A DNA stretch of 64,000 bases, from positions 1,302,001 to 1,366,000 of the forward strand of contig NZ_JBBOCA010000001.1 in assembly GCF_038002225.1 (NCBI RefSeq), given 5' to 3'. The notes beneath the pieces are model-generated. The model saw only the letters and a program-made list of their open reading frames with translations. It did no database searches and was not told the DNA's origin. The translations under genes and the position numbers were made by a program. Below are positions 37,821 to 44,802 of this stretch, in pieces; positions within the stretch are counted from its first letter, which is position 1; each line of letters opens with the position of its first letter. The DNA is from Paenibacillus sp. FSL R7-0204. GTDB taxonomy: Bacteria > Bacillota > Bacilli > Paenibacillales > Paenibacillaceae.

Positions 37821-38450
37821 GCGGTGATTGAGATAATCGGTTTACAATTTATAGCTGACACGTTCCACATGGAGTACAAATCGGTAGCAGAAGCCATCGG
37901 GGTTTCCAAACAAACATTTCAGGACTGGATCAAAGAAAGAAGGAAGATACCTGAACCACGTATTGAGCAATTGTCTGAGTTATTTGGGATTGAGGATCGA
38001 ACCTTGTTCCAAAAGGAGTTGCTTCCATCCGAAAAGTCGGAAATTCTTATGGTTTACTTAACCAAAACAGATGAACATGAGGAAATCGAAATTACCAACT
38101 TTGATGATGACGGAAACGAGTACACTACAACACAGCACTATTCACAGCATTTTAACCTTCTTGAGTATGTTCAAGCAGGACAAAAAAGAGAAAGATTGAT
38201 CGAACAGGTAAGTTCCTTGCTGAATGCTGATCCAATCAACGAAGGCGCAAATTTCAACCTTTTAGAAGATGCAGTTGCGGTAATTCAAGAACAGAATCGT
38301 AATAAAAAGACAGCGTTGGAACTGGTCTTATATTATCTCGTCCATAGAGATAACGAATGGGGAGTACATCCAGATTACGCAAAATACGAACAGAAACAGT
38401 TCTTTGAGAAGCTAGACAAGCTGTTTGAGGAAACTGGAATTAAGCCTTAA
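37818..38450 (+). CDS. HTH DNA-binding protein of the duplicated block, copy 1
   Basis: A 210-residue protein. Residues 15-60 form a Cro/C1-like helix-turn-helix (YKSVAEAIGVSKQTFQDWIKERRKIPEPRIEQLSELFGI). The remaining 150 residues are acidic and helical (EIEITNFDDDGNEYTTTQH, LLNADPINEGANFNLLEDAV) and unrecognised. The start overlaps the palindrome CATACTAAGTATG, so binding would block translation initiation and transcription. It is the first gene of a pair with the Rep-like gene. A near-identical copy is at 44037. Confidence 0.75.
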   Translation: MAVIEIIGLQFIADTFHMEYKSVAEAIGVSKQTFQDWIKERRKIPEPRIEQLSELFGIEDRTLFQKELLPSEKSEILMVYLTKTDEHEEIEITNFDDDGNEYTTTQHYSQHFNLLEYVQAGQKRERLIEQVSSLLNADPINEGANFNLLEDAVAVIQEQNRNKKTALELVLYYLVHRDNEWGVHPDYAKYEQKQFFEKLDKLFEETGIKP

Positions 38451-38583
38451 TAGGTGGTGAGCACGATGAAAAAGATAGACACGAGTTGAACAATAGCCCG
38501 ACTCCAGCCGTGGGTTCTCATTCTTATAACATCTCCAATCCCATCCAATATATTAGACTACTAGAAATGAAAGAAGGTTTCAT

Positions 38584-39489
38584 ATGTTTGACACTATAAT
38601 ACTGAAAGCAAGACCTATTCCTATTGATCCAGCTATATTGAATCAATACAACGAACAATCAACTACATTCTTAAGCAAAGAAACAGGTACATTGAACACA
38701 AGATATACGTTAAAAGATGAAAAGTTGCCATACATGAAGTATATCGAGAATAGCCAAACACTCACAGTACAAGTATCCATGCCGAAGTTTCTATATGGAG
38801 ACAACGTTACGATGCTCACAGAAGCAGATATCCCCTTGTTCTTTGAACAATTGCAAGACAGGCTGCTCCAACTCTTTGATGTGTATGTTCCACACTCTGA
38901 ATGGATAATAAGCCGATGTGATGTCTGTTGCAATTTTCAAGTAGGTAAAAAGGTCAGTGAATATGTGCGGATGCTAAGTGGGCAGCAGCTTGCTTATAAG
39001 AATACAATAGCATACAACCAAGAACAGACCGTTGAATACCGGAACAAGAGCAGCAGAATTATGTTTTATGATAAGCATAAGCAGACTCGAAAGGAAGAAG
39101 AATCAAACGAGATTATTGAACGTTCTAAAGGTATCCTTCGATTAGAAGTCAGACCTAGCGACAATGATCTGAGAAGGTTCTCGCCAACGAGGAAGGCAGT
39201 AGAATTACTCCAAAAACCATTCTTTGACTATACGATGGAGAGGATACTTGCGCAGATTGAGTATCCAGAGGAAGTTAGCGATATGGATTTGTCTTGGCTA
39301 ATGGAGAACAGAGAAAACATATCCAAGATCGAAACTGTTCTTGGTTTCCGACTGCTGCAAAGCATGTTTGATGAATCCGTATTAAGGCAGCTTTATACAT
39401 CATCTACTTATGCCAATCGCAAAAACTTGCCAAAAAAAATAGCAATCCCCCAAGGGAACTGCTTAGATCGTCTTGCAATAAATAGCTAG
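38584..39489 (+). CDS. Replication-initiator-like protein (phage/plasmid gene II/X type), copy 1
   Basis: A 301-residue protein. Features suggesting the gene II/X (RstA-like) rolling-circle initiator family are ISRCDVCCNFQVGKKVSEYVRML, NKSSRIMFYDKHKQT and KGILRLEVRPSDNDL (an R-x-D strand, a KxxRxxxYDK motif and an LRxExR strand). The candidate catalytic tyrosine was not assigned. AAGAAGG lies eight bases before the ATG. The family nicks one strand of filamentous phage or plasmid DNA. Assignment is by motif recall and moderate. Confidence 0.6.
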   Translation: MFDTIILKARPIPIDPAILNQYNEQSTTFLSKETGTLNTRYTLKDEKLPYMKYIENSQTLTVQVSMPKFLYGDNVTMLTEADIPLFFEQLQDRLLQLFDVYVPHSEWIISRCDVCCNFQVGKKVSEYVRMLSGQQLAYKNTIAYNQEQTVEYRNKSSRIMFYDKHKQTRKEEESNEIIERSKGILRLEVRPSDNDLRRFSPTRKAVELLQKPFFDYTMERILAQIEYPEEVSDMDLSWLMENRENISKIETVLGFRLLQSMFDESVLRQLYTSSTYANRKNLPKKIAIPQGNCLDRLAINS

Positions 39490-39740
39490 AAGACACATCC
39501 TCACCGACGGACACGTTATTTTGCCGATAACGATAAAAAGTCCAACATGTTGGATGAAAGAAAAATAACATAGTCTCTATTGTACTTGAAAATAAAGAGA
39601 TTTCAACCCCTACCTTCCGGGAAATGTTCGCCATTACGATAGGAAAACACCCGGGGGTGGTTTACATCAAAAAGCATGATTCTTGTTGAGGAATAGGGCG
39701 TAGCACATCCAGCGCCCGACCCGACTTACATTTAGACACC
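39490..39740. other. Conserved noncoding segment with hairpins, possible replication origin
   Basis: It contains CGTTAT-TTTGCCG-ATAACG (39514-39532), the perfect palindrome TCCAACATGTTGGA (39541-39554) and ACACCCGGGGGTGG (about 39650). The whole segment is about 95% conserved in the second block although it codes for nothing. Its position directly after the Rep-like gene is where a rolling-circle nick site or single-strand origin would be expected. Confidence 0.45.
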
Positions 39741-39950
39741 TTAAGCTTCCGAATCTTCAACAATCAGTTCATGGATGGAGATGTCTAGAGCTTCACAAAT
39801 CGCTTCCAGCGTTCGGATATAGACTCTGTCTACTGAATCGGAACAGAGATGATTAATGGTACTTGGACGTAAGTTCATTTGTCGGGCAAGCTGTCTTTGT
39901 GACATTCCACGCTGATCTAATATATCTTTTAATCGAATCTTTATCTTCAT
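39741..39950 (-). CDS. Cro/C1-type small repressor, copy 1
   Basis: A 69-residue XRE-family protein, nearly all helix-turn-helix: LKDILDQRGMSQRQLARQMNLRPSTINHLC, ending EALDISIHELIVEDSEA. The ATG at 39950 has GGAGG five bases upstream; the longer frame to 39965 reads through that motif. It is convergent to the Rep-like gene and divergent from the serine recombinase, with a 12-base inverted repeat in the shared promoter, so it probably represses the recombinase. Confidence 0.85.
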   Translation of the reverse strand: MKIKIRLKDILDQRGMSQRQLARQMNLRPSTINHLCSDSVDRVYIRTLEAICEALDISIHELIVEDSEA

Positions 39951-40021
39951 GTCTTCCTCCATCATTCCAGCAGCTAAATATAGAAAGATTATATCATGAA
40001 CTTGTCTGGAAAATCATTGAA

Positions 40022-40072
40022 TGTAACTCTTAAAGGTTATATAATTATAAAGTGGAACTGTTAAGAGTTACA
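40022..40072. promoter_or_regulatory. 12-bp inverted repeat bracketing the recombinase promoter
   Basis: TGTAACTCTTAA (40022-40033) and its exact complement (40061-40072) enclose 27 AT-rich bases with TATAATTATAA. The site lies between the divergent repressor and serine recombinase genes and is absent beside the second repressor copy. It fits a repressor operator pair or a recombination site. Confidence 0.55.
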
Positions 40073-40107
40073 CTAATTACAATTTCCGTAACGATGGAGG
40101 ATTATAC

Positions 40108-40905
40108 ATGAATGTCATAGGCTATGTACGGGTCAGTACGCAAGGTCAGGTGAAGGATGGCTACAGCTTGTCCTACCAGCAAGACGAGATTCGGTCGTAC
40201 TGTGAGCAGCAGGGATGGCATCTAGTTCAGGTTTTTACAGACGAGGGCATTAGTGGGGCGAAAGTGGACGAGGAAGCCTTAGAAGTCGAACGAGAGGGCT
40301 TCCAAGACATGCTGACCTATGTATCGAGTCACAAGGTGGATTACGTTGTTGTCCTGAACACAAGCAGATTATGGAGAAGTGATATTGTCAAAGTCCTAGT
40401 CCATCGGGAGCTGAAAAAGCGCAATATCGACATTCGGAGTATTGAACAACCGACCTATAGCATTTTTAAGAAAGACCCGTCTGACTTCCTGATTAACGGT
40501 TTGATGGAATTGCTGGATGCTTATCAGCGGCTGGAGATTGCTATGAAGCTGGGACGTGGACGAAACAAAAAGGCTTCCGAAGGCAAGTTTGCTGGTGGAG
40601 GCATTCCTTTTGGTTACAAAGGAAAACGGGGATCAAAGCAAATGTTCATTGACGAACAGAAGGCATCCACGGTTCAGCGGCTCTTTCAATTGAAAAAGCA
40701 ATACCCTATATGGTCATTGGCGGCTTTAGCTGAGAAGTTAAATGAAGAAGGATTTACAACAGAACAAGGGAAGAGGTTTACCAAAGTACAGGTGAAACGA
40801 ATCCTAGACCGTAAAGCATTTTACCAAGGAACGTATCGTTATGGACAGATCGAAGTAGACGGTAAACATCAAGCAATCCTACAGTCTGGAGGAATGTGCT
40901 TGTGA
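40108..40905 (+). CDS. Serine recombinase (resolvase/invertase family), short form
   Basis: A 265-residue protein. The N-terminal catalytic domain begins VIGYVRVSTQGQVKDGYSL, with the serine in RVST (residue 10) and the family's YSLSYQQDEIRSYC and VVVLNTSRLWRS motifs. A Recombinase domain follows (PFGYKGKRG...IWSLAALAEKLNEEGFTTEQGKRFTKVQVKRIL). It ends after about 265 residues, without the zinc-ribbon and coiled-coil of large integrases. GGAGG lies seven bases before the ATG. Its stop overlaps the next gene's GTG start, so a small partner protein is coupled to it. Confidence 0.85.
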   Translation: MNVIGYVRVSTQGQVKDGYSLSYQQDEIRSYCEQQGWHLVQVFTDEGISGAKVDEEALEVEREGFQDMLTYVSSHKVDYVVVLNTSRLWRSDIVKVLVHRELKKRNIDIRSIEQPTYSIFKKDPSDFLINGLMELLDAYQRLEIAMKLGRGRNKKASEGKFAGGGIPFGYKGKRGSKQMFIDEQKASTVQRLFQLKKQYPIWSLAALAEKLNEEGFTTEQGKRFTKVQVKRILDRKAFYQGTYRYGQIEVDGKHQAILQSGGMCL

Positions 40906-41159
40906 CGATATTACAAGAGAAGTATGAATCGCTGGTTGAGCAAGAAGATCAGCTTCTAACAAGTCTCCGAACCACTGCCGCTTATGAAAATGCCATGTTT
41001 CAAATTACACATGAACAAGCTGCGGAGATTCACTTGCCGACAGCGGAGAAAATCATAGATAAGATTCACGAGTACACAGAAGAACTGCGGCTAGACCTGC
41101 TTTATGTACGTCTGGAGAAGTCACACGTTGCTGGGATGTTGAAACTTACAGCTATCTAA
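40902..41159 (+). CDS. Small coiled-coil protein coupled to the serine recombinase
   Basis: An 85-residue protein starting at GTG 40902 inside the recombinase stop (GTGA), with GGAGG nine bases upstream. It is highly charged and helical (LQEKYESLVEQEDQLLTSLR, EKIIDKIHEYTEELRLDLLYVRLEKS). It may be the detached coiled-coil tail of a large serine recombinase, split off by an early stop, which would explain the short catalytic protein. Its end coincides with the probable left end of the IS110 element and may be truncated. Confidence 0.6.
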   Translation: MTILQEKYESLVEQEDQLLTSLRTTAAYENAMFQITHEQAAEIHLPTAEKIIDKIHEYTEELRLDLLYVRLEKSHVAGMLKLTAI

Positions 41160-41377
41160 GCATTATCGAAAACAAGAGATTGCTAACGTATCTTTGCGGC
41201 ATCGACCGCTCGAACTGAGGATGCAAACTTGTTTATCCCTAATGTTTTCGCCACTCGTTTGAGTGGTTACTAATGGGCTGGATACATACAGATCAAGCGA
41301 TAGAGACAGCAAAGATTCTTGAATGAAACGAATCGAATCCATTAGTAACAATTCAAATACAGAGGGAGCAAAAGAGC
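41160..41377 (+). ncRNA. Candidate bridge RNA in the IS110 leader
   Basis: IS110 elements encode a structured bridge RNA in the long noncoding end. This leader contains a stem CCACTC/GAGTGG (41251-41266) and then an 11-bp perfect stem GTTACTAATGG/CCATTAGTAAC (41266-41276 with 41339-41349) enclosing a 62-base loop, as expected for a binding loop. Inside the loop, GGATACATA resembles GGATACGTA just right of the insertion (42687-42695). Confidence 0.5.
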
Positions 41378-42613
41378 ATGATTGAACAGCAGAATCTAAT
41401 CTATGTAGGAGTTGACCTGCATAAACAACATCATACAGCCGTCATTATTGACTGCTGGAGCAAGAAGCTAGGGGAACTAAAATTCGATAACAAGCCGTCT
41501 GCCTTTCCCTTGCTGCTCAAGGAACTGAACAAGTACACCAAGAAGGGCTTGTCAGTAGTCTATGGACTGGAAGATGTCGGAGGCTACGGCAGAGGACTCG
41601 CCGTCTATCTGAAGGACAATCGTTGCTGGGTGAAGGAAGTGAACGCAAAGCTCGCTAACGCCAGACGAAAAAGCCATGTGACCGTTCAGAAGTCGGATAG
41701 CTGGGATGCGGAATGCGTTGCCAAGGTGCTCAGGGACGAGTTAGAGCGTCTGCCAGATGCTCAACCCGTTGACCTGTTCTGGGCGATTAGCCAACTTGTG
41801 ACACAGCGCAAATGGTTGGCTAAGATTTTAACAGAAGCGGTAAAAAAGATGCATCAGCAGATTAGCTATTCCTATCCCAGTTACAAAAAGTTCTTCTCTG
41901 AAGTAGAGGGGAAAACGGCGCTTGCCTTCTGGGAAACCTACCCCTCACCGTACACCTTGAAGGACATGTCTGAGGAAGCCCTTGCTGCTTTCTTGCGAAA
42001 GCACAGCAACAATGGATTGTCTCATAAGAAGGCAAATCAAATTCTTACTCTGATCGACGCAGATGGAGAAACGTATCGGGATTTTCAGGATTCAAGAGAT
42101 TCAGTTGTAGTGAGTCAGGTGGAATCCGCTCGGTTTTTTCAAGAACAATTGGTCAGTATCGAGGGTAAGATTGAGCATTTGATGCAGCAGCTTGGCTTTC
42201 AGCTTGAATCCATGACAGGGATCAATGTGGTGACAGCAGCGCAGCTTGTGGCAGAGATTGGTGATATTCACCGATTCGCTTCCTCTGATAAGCTTGCCCG
42301 ATTTGCTGGAATAGCACCTGTAGCGGTTGGTTCAGGAAATAAGTCACGAAATTTTAAGAGTAAGCAAGGCAATCGGGAATTGCATGATATTATCAAGAGT
42401 CTTGCAATTCGTCAGATTGGTGTCACCCGTACCAAGAGGGAGCCAAAGAATGCCTATTTTCATGCTTATTATGAGCGAAAGATAGCAGAGGGGAAGACGA
42501 AACAGCAAGCGATTGTGTGCTTAATGAGGAAGCTGGTAAACATCATCTACGTCATGATGAAGAAAAAGTCAGCCTACGTGATGCCGAATACACCAGTACA
42601 GCAGGCAGGATGA
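41378..42613 (+). CDS. IS110-family transposase (DEDD, Transposase_20)
   Basis: A 411-residue protein. The N-terminal DEDD RuvC-like domain starts IYVGVDLHKQHHTAVII (first Asp in GVD) and includes VYGLEDVGGYGRGLAVYL and KSDSWDAECVAKVL. The C-terminal Transposase_20 domain has MTGINVVTAAQLVAEIGDIHRF and LARFAGIAPVAVGSGNKSRNFKSKQGNRELH, with the conserved serine. GGGAG lies before the ATG. It appears full length and intact. Confidence 0.93.
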   Translation: MIEQQNLIYVGVDLHKQHHTAVIIDCWSKKLGELKFDNKPSAFPLLLKELNKYTKKGLSVVYGLEDVGGYGRGLAVYLKDNRCWVKEVNAKLANARRKSHVTVQKSDSWDAECVAKVLRDELERLPDAQPVDLFWAISQLVTQRKWLAKILTEAVKKMHQQISYSYPSYKKFFSEVEGKTALAFWETYPSPYTLKDMSEEALAAFLRKHSNNGLSHKKANQILTLIDADGETYRDFQDSRDSVVVSQVESARFFQEQLVSIEGKIEHLMQQLGFQLESMTGINVVTAAQLVAEIGDIHRFASSDKLARFAGIAPVAVGSGNKSRNFKSKQGNRELHDIIKSLAIRQIGVTRTKREPKNAYFHAYYERKIAEGKTKQQAIVCLMRKLVNIIYVMMKKKSAYVMPNTPVQQAG

Positions 42614-42619
42614 TAGAAT

Positions 42620-42660
42620 GGGTGGTAGCTGAGAGTGATTTCTCAGTTGCCACCTTCTTT
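42620..42660 (+). terminator. Terminator inside the IS110 right end
   Basis: GGTGG...CTGAGA (42621-42634) pairs with TCTCAG...CCACC (42641-42654), followed by TTCTTT. It ends the transposase message before the orphan RHS tip. Confidence 0.8.
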
Positions 42661-42684
42661 ATTCAAAGCTCCGCTTTATAAACT

Positions 42685-43060
42685 AGGATACGTATGAGGG
42701 GCAGATTGATAATCCGCTGAGTTTGAATCTGTATACGTATGTTAGCAATAATCCTTTAATTTATACAGATCCATCAGGTCATGCAGCTAAAGCATATGAT
42801 TTTGGGGGAGGTGGAGGCGGATTAATGGATGGTGCTGCCCCAAAAGCCACTTGGGTAAAAGCAGGTGAAGGGGTTTATAGTGCTGTTGATTGGTATACAG
42901 GAGGGGCGCTAACCAATTATATTAATTCTAACGACCAGCCATGGAGTGCAGAACATCTCTTAAATGCAGCGAATTTAGCAATTAACTTTATTCCAATATC
43001 AGCAGCTGAAGCGAAAGCTTTACAAATTGGTAAGGCTGCTGAAAAAGCCGGTGTAAGCCT
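42685..43060 (+). repeat. RHS junction repeat, copy 2 (identical to 36206-36581)
   Basis: 376 identical bases begin immediately at the IS110 right end. In the RHS frame a TAG (42684-42686) sits right at the junction, so the copy has no upstream coding sequence. Confidence 0.95.
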
Positions 43061-43412
43061 TATTCAAAAAGCAGGGCAATGGATTAAGGTTGTTTTTAAG
43101 GGTGAAGCTAGAGTTGTCCAGATAAATAACCCAGTACTTGAAAGTGTCCGTACGGGCAGTGCTCTGAAGTTAGATGCTCAACATGCATTTAATGATATTA
43201 TTGATAATTATGCTACTTGGGCTCAAGAGTTTGATTTAGTAGGTAATGATAAAGTCGTAAGACAACTATACCAAGTGAAAGGTTCTCTTAATGGAAAAGA
43301 AGGTATTTTTGAGTGGATCATTGACCCCGATCCCTTAAAAGGAGTAACTCATAGAAGATTTATTGAAGGTGTAGAAATAACGGGCAAGCCAAATGCATTT
43401 CCTAAGAGGTGA
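42723..43412 (+). CDS. Orphan RHS C-terminal cassette with toxin tip 2
   Basis: The reading frame is open from 42687, but the first possible start is TTG 42723, with no ribosome binding site. It repeats the RHS core end and pretoxin (NLYTYVSNNPLIYTDPSGH...VVFKGEA) and then carries a different tip: LDAQHAFNDIIDNYATWAQEFDL...LYQVKGSLNGKEGIFEWIIDPDPLKGVTHRRFIEGVEITGKPN. This tip resembles nuclease-type tips of Bacillus polymorphic toxins. It is probably silent where it stands; recombination through the identical 376 bases would place it on the full RHS gene. Confidence 0.8.
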   Translation: MNLYTYVSNNPLIYTDPSGHAAKAYDFGGGGGGLMDGAAPKATWVKAGEGVYSAVDWYTGGALTNYINSNDQPWSAEHLLNAANLAINFIPISAAEAKALQIGKAAEKAGVSLIQKAGQWIKVVFKGEARVVQINNPVLESVRTGSALKLDAQHAFNDIIDNYATWAQEFDLVGNDKVVRQLYQVKGSLNGKEGIFEWIIDPDPLKGVTHRRFIEGVEITGKPNAFPKR

Positions 43413-43418
43413 AATACT

Positions 43419-43928
43419 TTGTACAATATTGATTTTTTTGAACAATTTTCAATTCCATTTAGTTGGTCTACTCTATTGGCTGGATTAAGACTCAAATTTT
43501 TGGCTATTGAGCAGGTTGATGATTATGCAGTGAAGTATATTTCTGAGAATCCAGAAATGGAAAGTGAATTCTTGTTAGAACTTGCATGGGAAAAGAAGAA
43601 TTATGAAGAAGTTTTTCGTCTTATAGAAAATTTTCTAATTGAAAATGGTATTACCAATGATCCTAATATTGAGGAGCAAAAGTGGAGGTTCTGTATCCTA
43701 CAAAACATCCGCAATGAAACAAGGGATCATAATCTGCTTTTTGAGAAAATCGCAGAAGTGTATAGTACTTTTAATTATCCTGAGGATATGGAGGAACTTA
43801 TATACTACAATGAGCCCAAAGATGGTTATAATGTTTTATTACACACGAAAGAGGAAAATATCAACCGATTGCTTTTTAAAATTGATACATTTTTAACGTC
43901 AGAAAAGAAAAAATTATCTTTCTGTTAA
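43419..43928 (+). CDS. DUF2247-like immunity protein for tip 2
   Basis: A 169-residue acidic protein six bases after the tip 2 stop, with TTG start and GAGGTG seven bases upstream. The pattern STLLAGLRLKFLAIEQVDDYAVKYI, IEEQKWRFCILQNI and FEKIAEVYSTFNYPEDMEELIYYNEPKDGY resembles DUF2247, a family known as immunity proteins in polymorphic toxin loci. It may still be expressed from a promoter within the cassette to protect the cell. Confidence 0.68.
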   Translation: MYNIDFFEQFSIPFSWSTLLAGLRLKFLAIEQVDDYAVKYISENPEMESEFLLELAWEKKNYEEVFRLIENFLIENGITNDPNIEEQKWRFCILQNIRNETRDHNLLFEKIAEVYSTFNYPEDMEELIYYNEPKDGYNVLLHTKEENINRLLFKIDTFLTSEKKKLSFC

Positions 43929-43933
43929 TCGTG

Positions 43934-43972
43934 AACCACATGTGAGTCACTTCACTCCATGTGGTTTTTCTT
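43934..43972 (+). terminator. CCACATG/CATGTGG terminator, copy c
   Basis: CCACATG (43936-43942) pairs with CATGTGG (43958-43964), followed by TTTTTCTTTT. It matches the terminators at 37337 and 37714 and is the left end of the second block. Confidence 0.85.
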
Positions 43973-43984
43973 TTGGAAAAGCAG

Positions 43985-44039
43985 TTGACATTCTGAGTAT
44001 GTCAATATATAATCGACTTTGCAAGGCATACTAAGTATG
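43985..44039 (+). promoter_or_regulatory. Promoter and paired operators of the HTH gene, copy 2
   Basis: TTGACA (43985-43990), a 17-base spacer and a perfect TATAAT (44008-44013). The dyads are CATTCTGAGTATG (43989-44001) and CATACTAAGTATG (44027-44039). Both -10 and upstream operator match consensus better than in copy 1. Confidence 0.78.
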
Positions 44040-44669
44040 GCGGTGATTGAGATGATCGGATTACAATTTATAGCTGACACGTTTCACATGGAGTACAAAT
44101 CGGTAGCAGAAGCCATAGGCGTTTCCAAACAAACTTTTCAGGACTGGATCAAAGAAAGACGGAAGATACCCGAACCACGTCTGGAGCAGTTGTCTGAGTT
44201 ATTCGGGATCAAGGATCAGGCATTATTCCAAAAGGAGTTACTTCCATCCGAAAAGTCGGAGATTCATATGGTTTACTTAACCAAAACGGATGAACATGAG
44301 GAAATCGAAATTACCAACTTTGATGATGACGGAAACGAGTACACTACAACACAGCACTATTCGCAGAATTTTAACCTTCTTGAGTATGTTCAAGCAGGAC
44401 AAAAAAGAGAAAGATTGATCGAACAGGTAAGTTCCTTGCTGAATGCTGATCCAATCAACGAAGGCTCAAATTTCAATCTTTTAGAAGATGCAGTTGAGGT
44501 AATCCAAGAACAGAATCGTAATAAAAAGACAGCGTTGGAATTGGTCTTATATTATCTCGTTCACCGAGATAACGAATGGGGAGTACATCCAGATTATGCA
44601 AAATACGAACAGAAACAGTTCTTTGAGAAGCTTGACAAGCTGTTTGAGGAAACTGGAATTAAGCCTTAA
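44037..44669 (+). CDS. HTH DNA-binding protein of the duplicated block, copy 2
   Basis: A 210-residue protein, near-identical to the product of 37818-38450 with scattered conservative changes (for example RIEQ to RLEQ, EDRT to KDQA). The helix-turn-helix is unchanged. The same start-overlapping palindrome is present. The longer frame to 44019 would run through the operator and lacks a ribosome binding site. Confidence 0.75.
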   Translation: MAVIEMIGLQFIADTFHMEYKSVAEAIGVSKQTFQDWIKERRKIPEPRLEQLSELFGIKDQALFQKELLPSEKSEIHMVYLTKTDEHEEIEITNFDDDGNEYTTTQHYSQNFNLLEYVQAGQKRERLIEQVSSLLNADPINEGSNFNLLEDAVEVIQEQNRNKKTALELVLYYLVHRDNEWGVHPDYAKYEQKQFFEKLDKLFEETGIKP

Positions 44670-44802
44670 TAGGTGGTGAACACGATGAACAAGTATGACA
44701 CGAGTTGAACAATAGCCCGACTCGAGCCGTTGGTTCCCGTTCTTATAACATCTCCAATCACATCCAATATATTAGACTACTAGAAATGAAAGAAGGTTCC
44801 TT

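Larger units (their letters stand above)
37715..39984 (+). repeat. Duplicated HTH-Rep-repressor block, copy 1
   Basis: This 2.27-kb block matches 43936-46203 almost throughout, with a constant offset of 6219 bases from the promoter onward and about 95% identity where compared (about 12 differences in the 253 noncoding bases 39490-39740). It ends at AGCTAAATATAGA. It carries three genes, a conserved noncoding segment and paired operators. Confidence 0.92.
41158..42684 (+). mobile_element. IS110-family insertion element
   Basis: It is about 1.5 kb: a 220-base left noncoding leader, one DEDD transposase gene and a 71-base right end. The right boundary is set where identity with the RHS gene begins (42685, preceded by CT); the left boundary is placed near the CT at 41156-41157 by analogy with IS110 elements and is uncertain. 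No terminal inverted repeats were seen, as is usual for the IS110 group. Confidence 0.7.

Noticed and set aside
38451..38583. Very short ORF between HTH and Rep-like genes
   Set aside because: About ten codons and not conserved in sequence between the two blocks (MKKIDTS versus MNKYDTS), with nothing to support translation.
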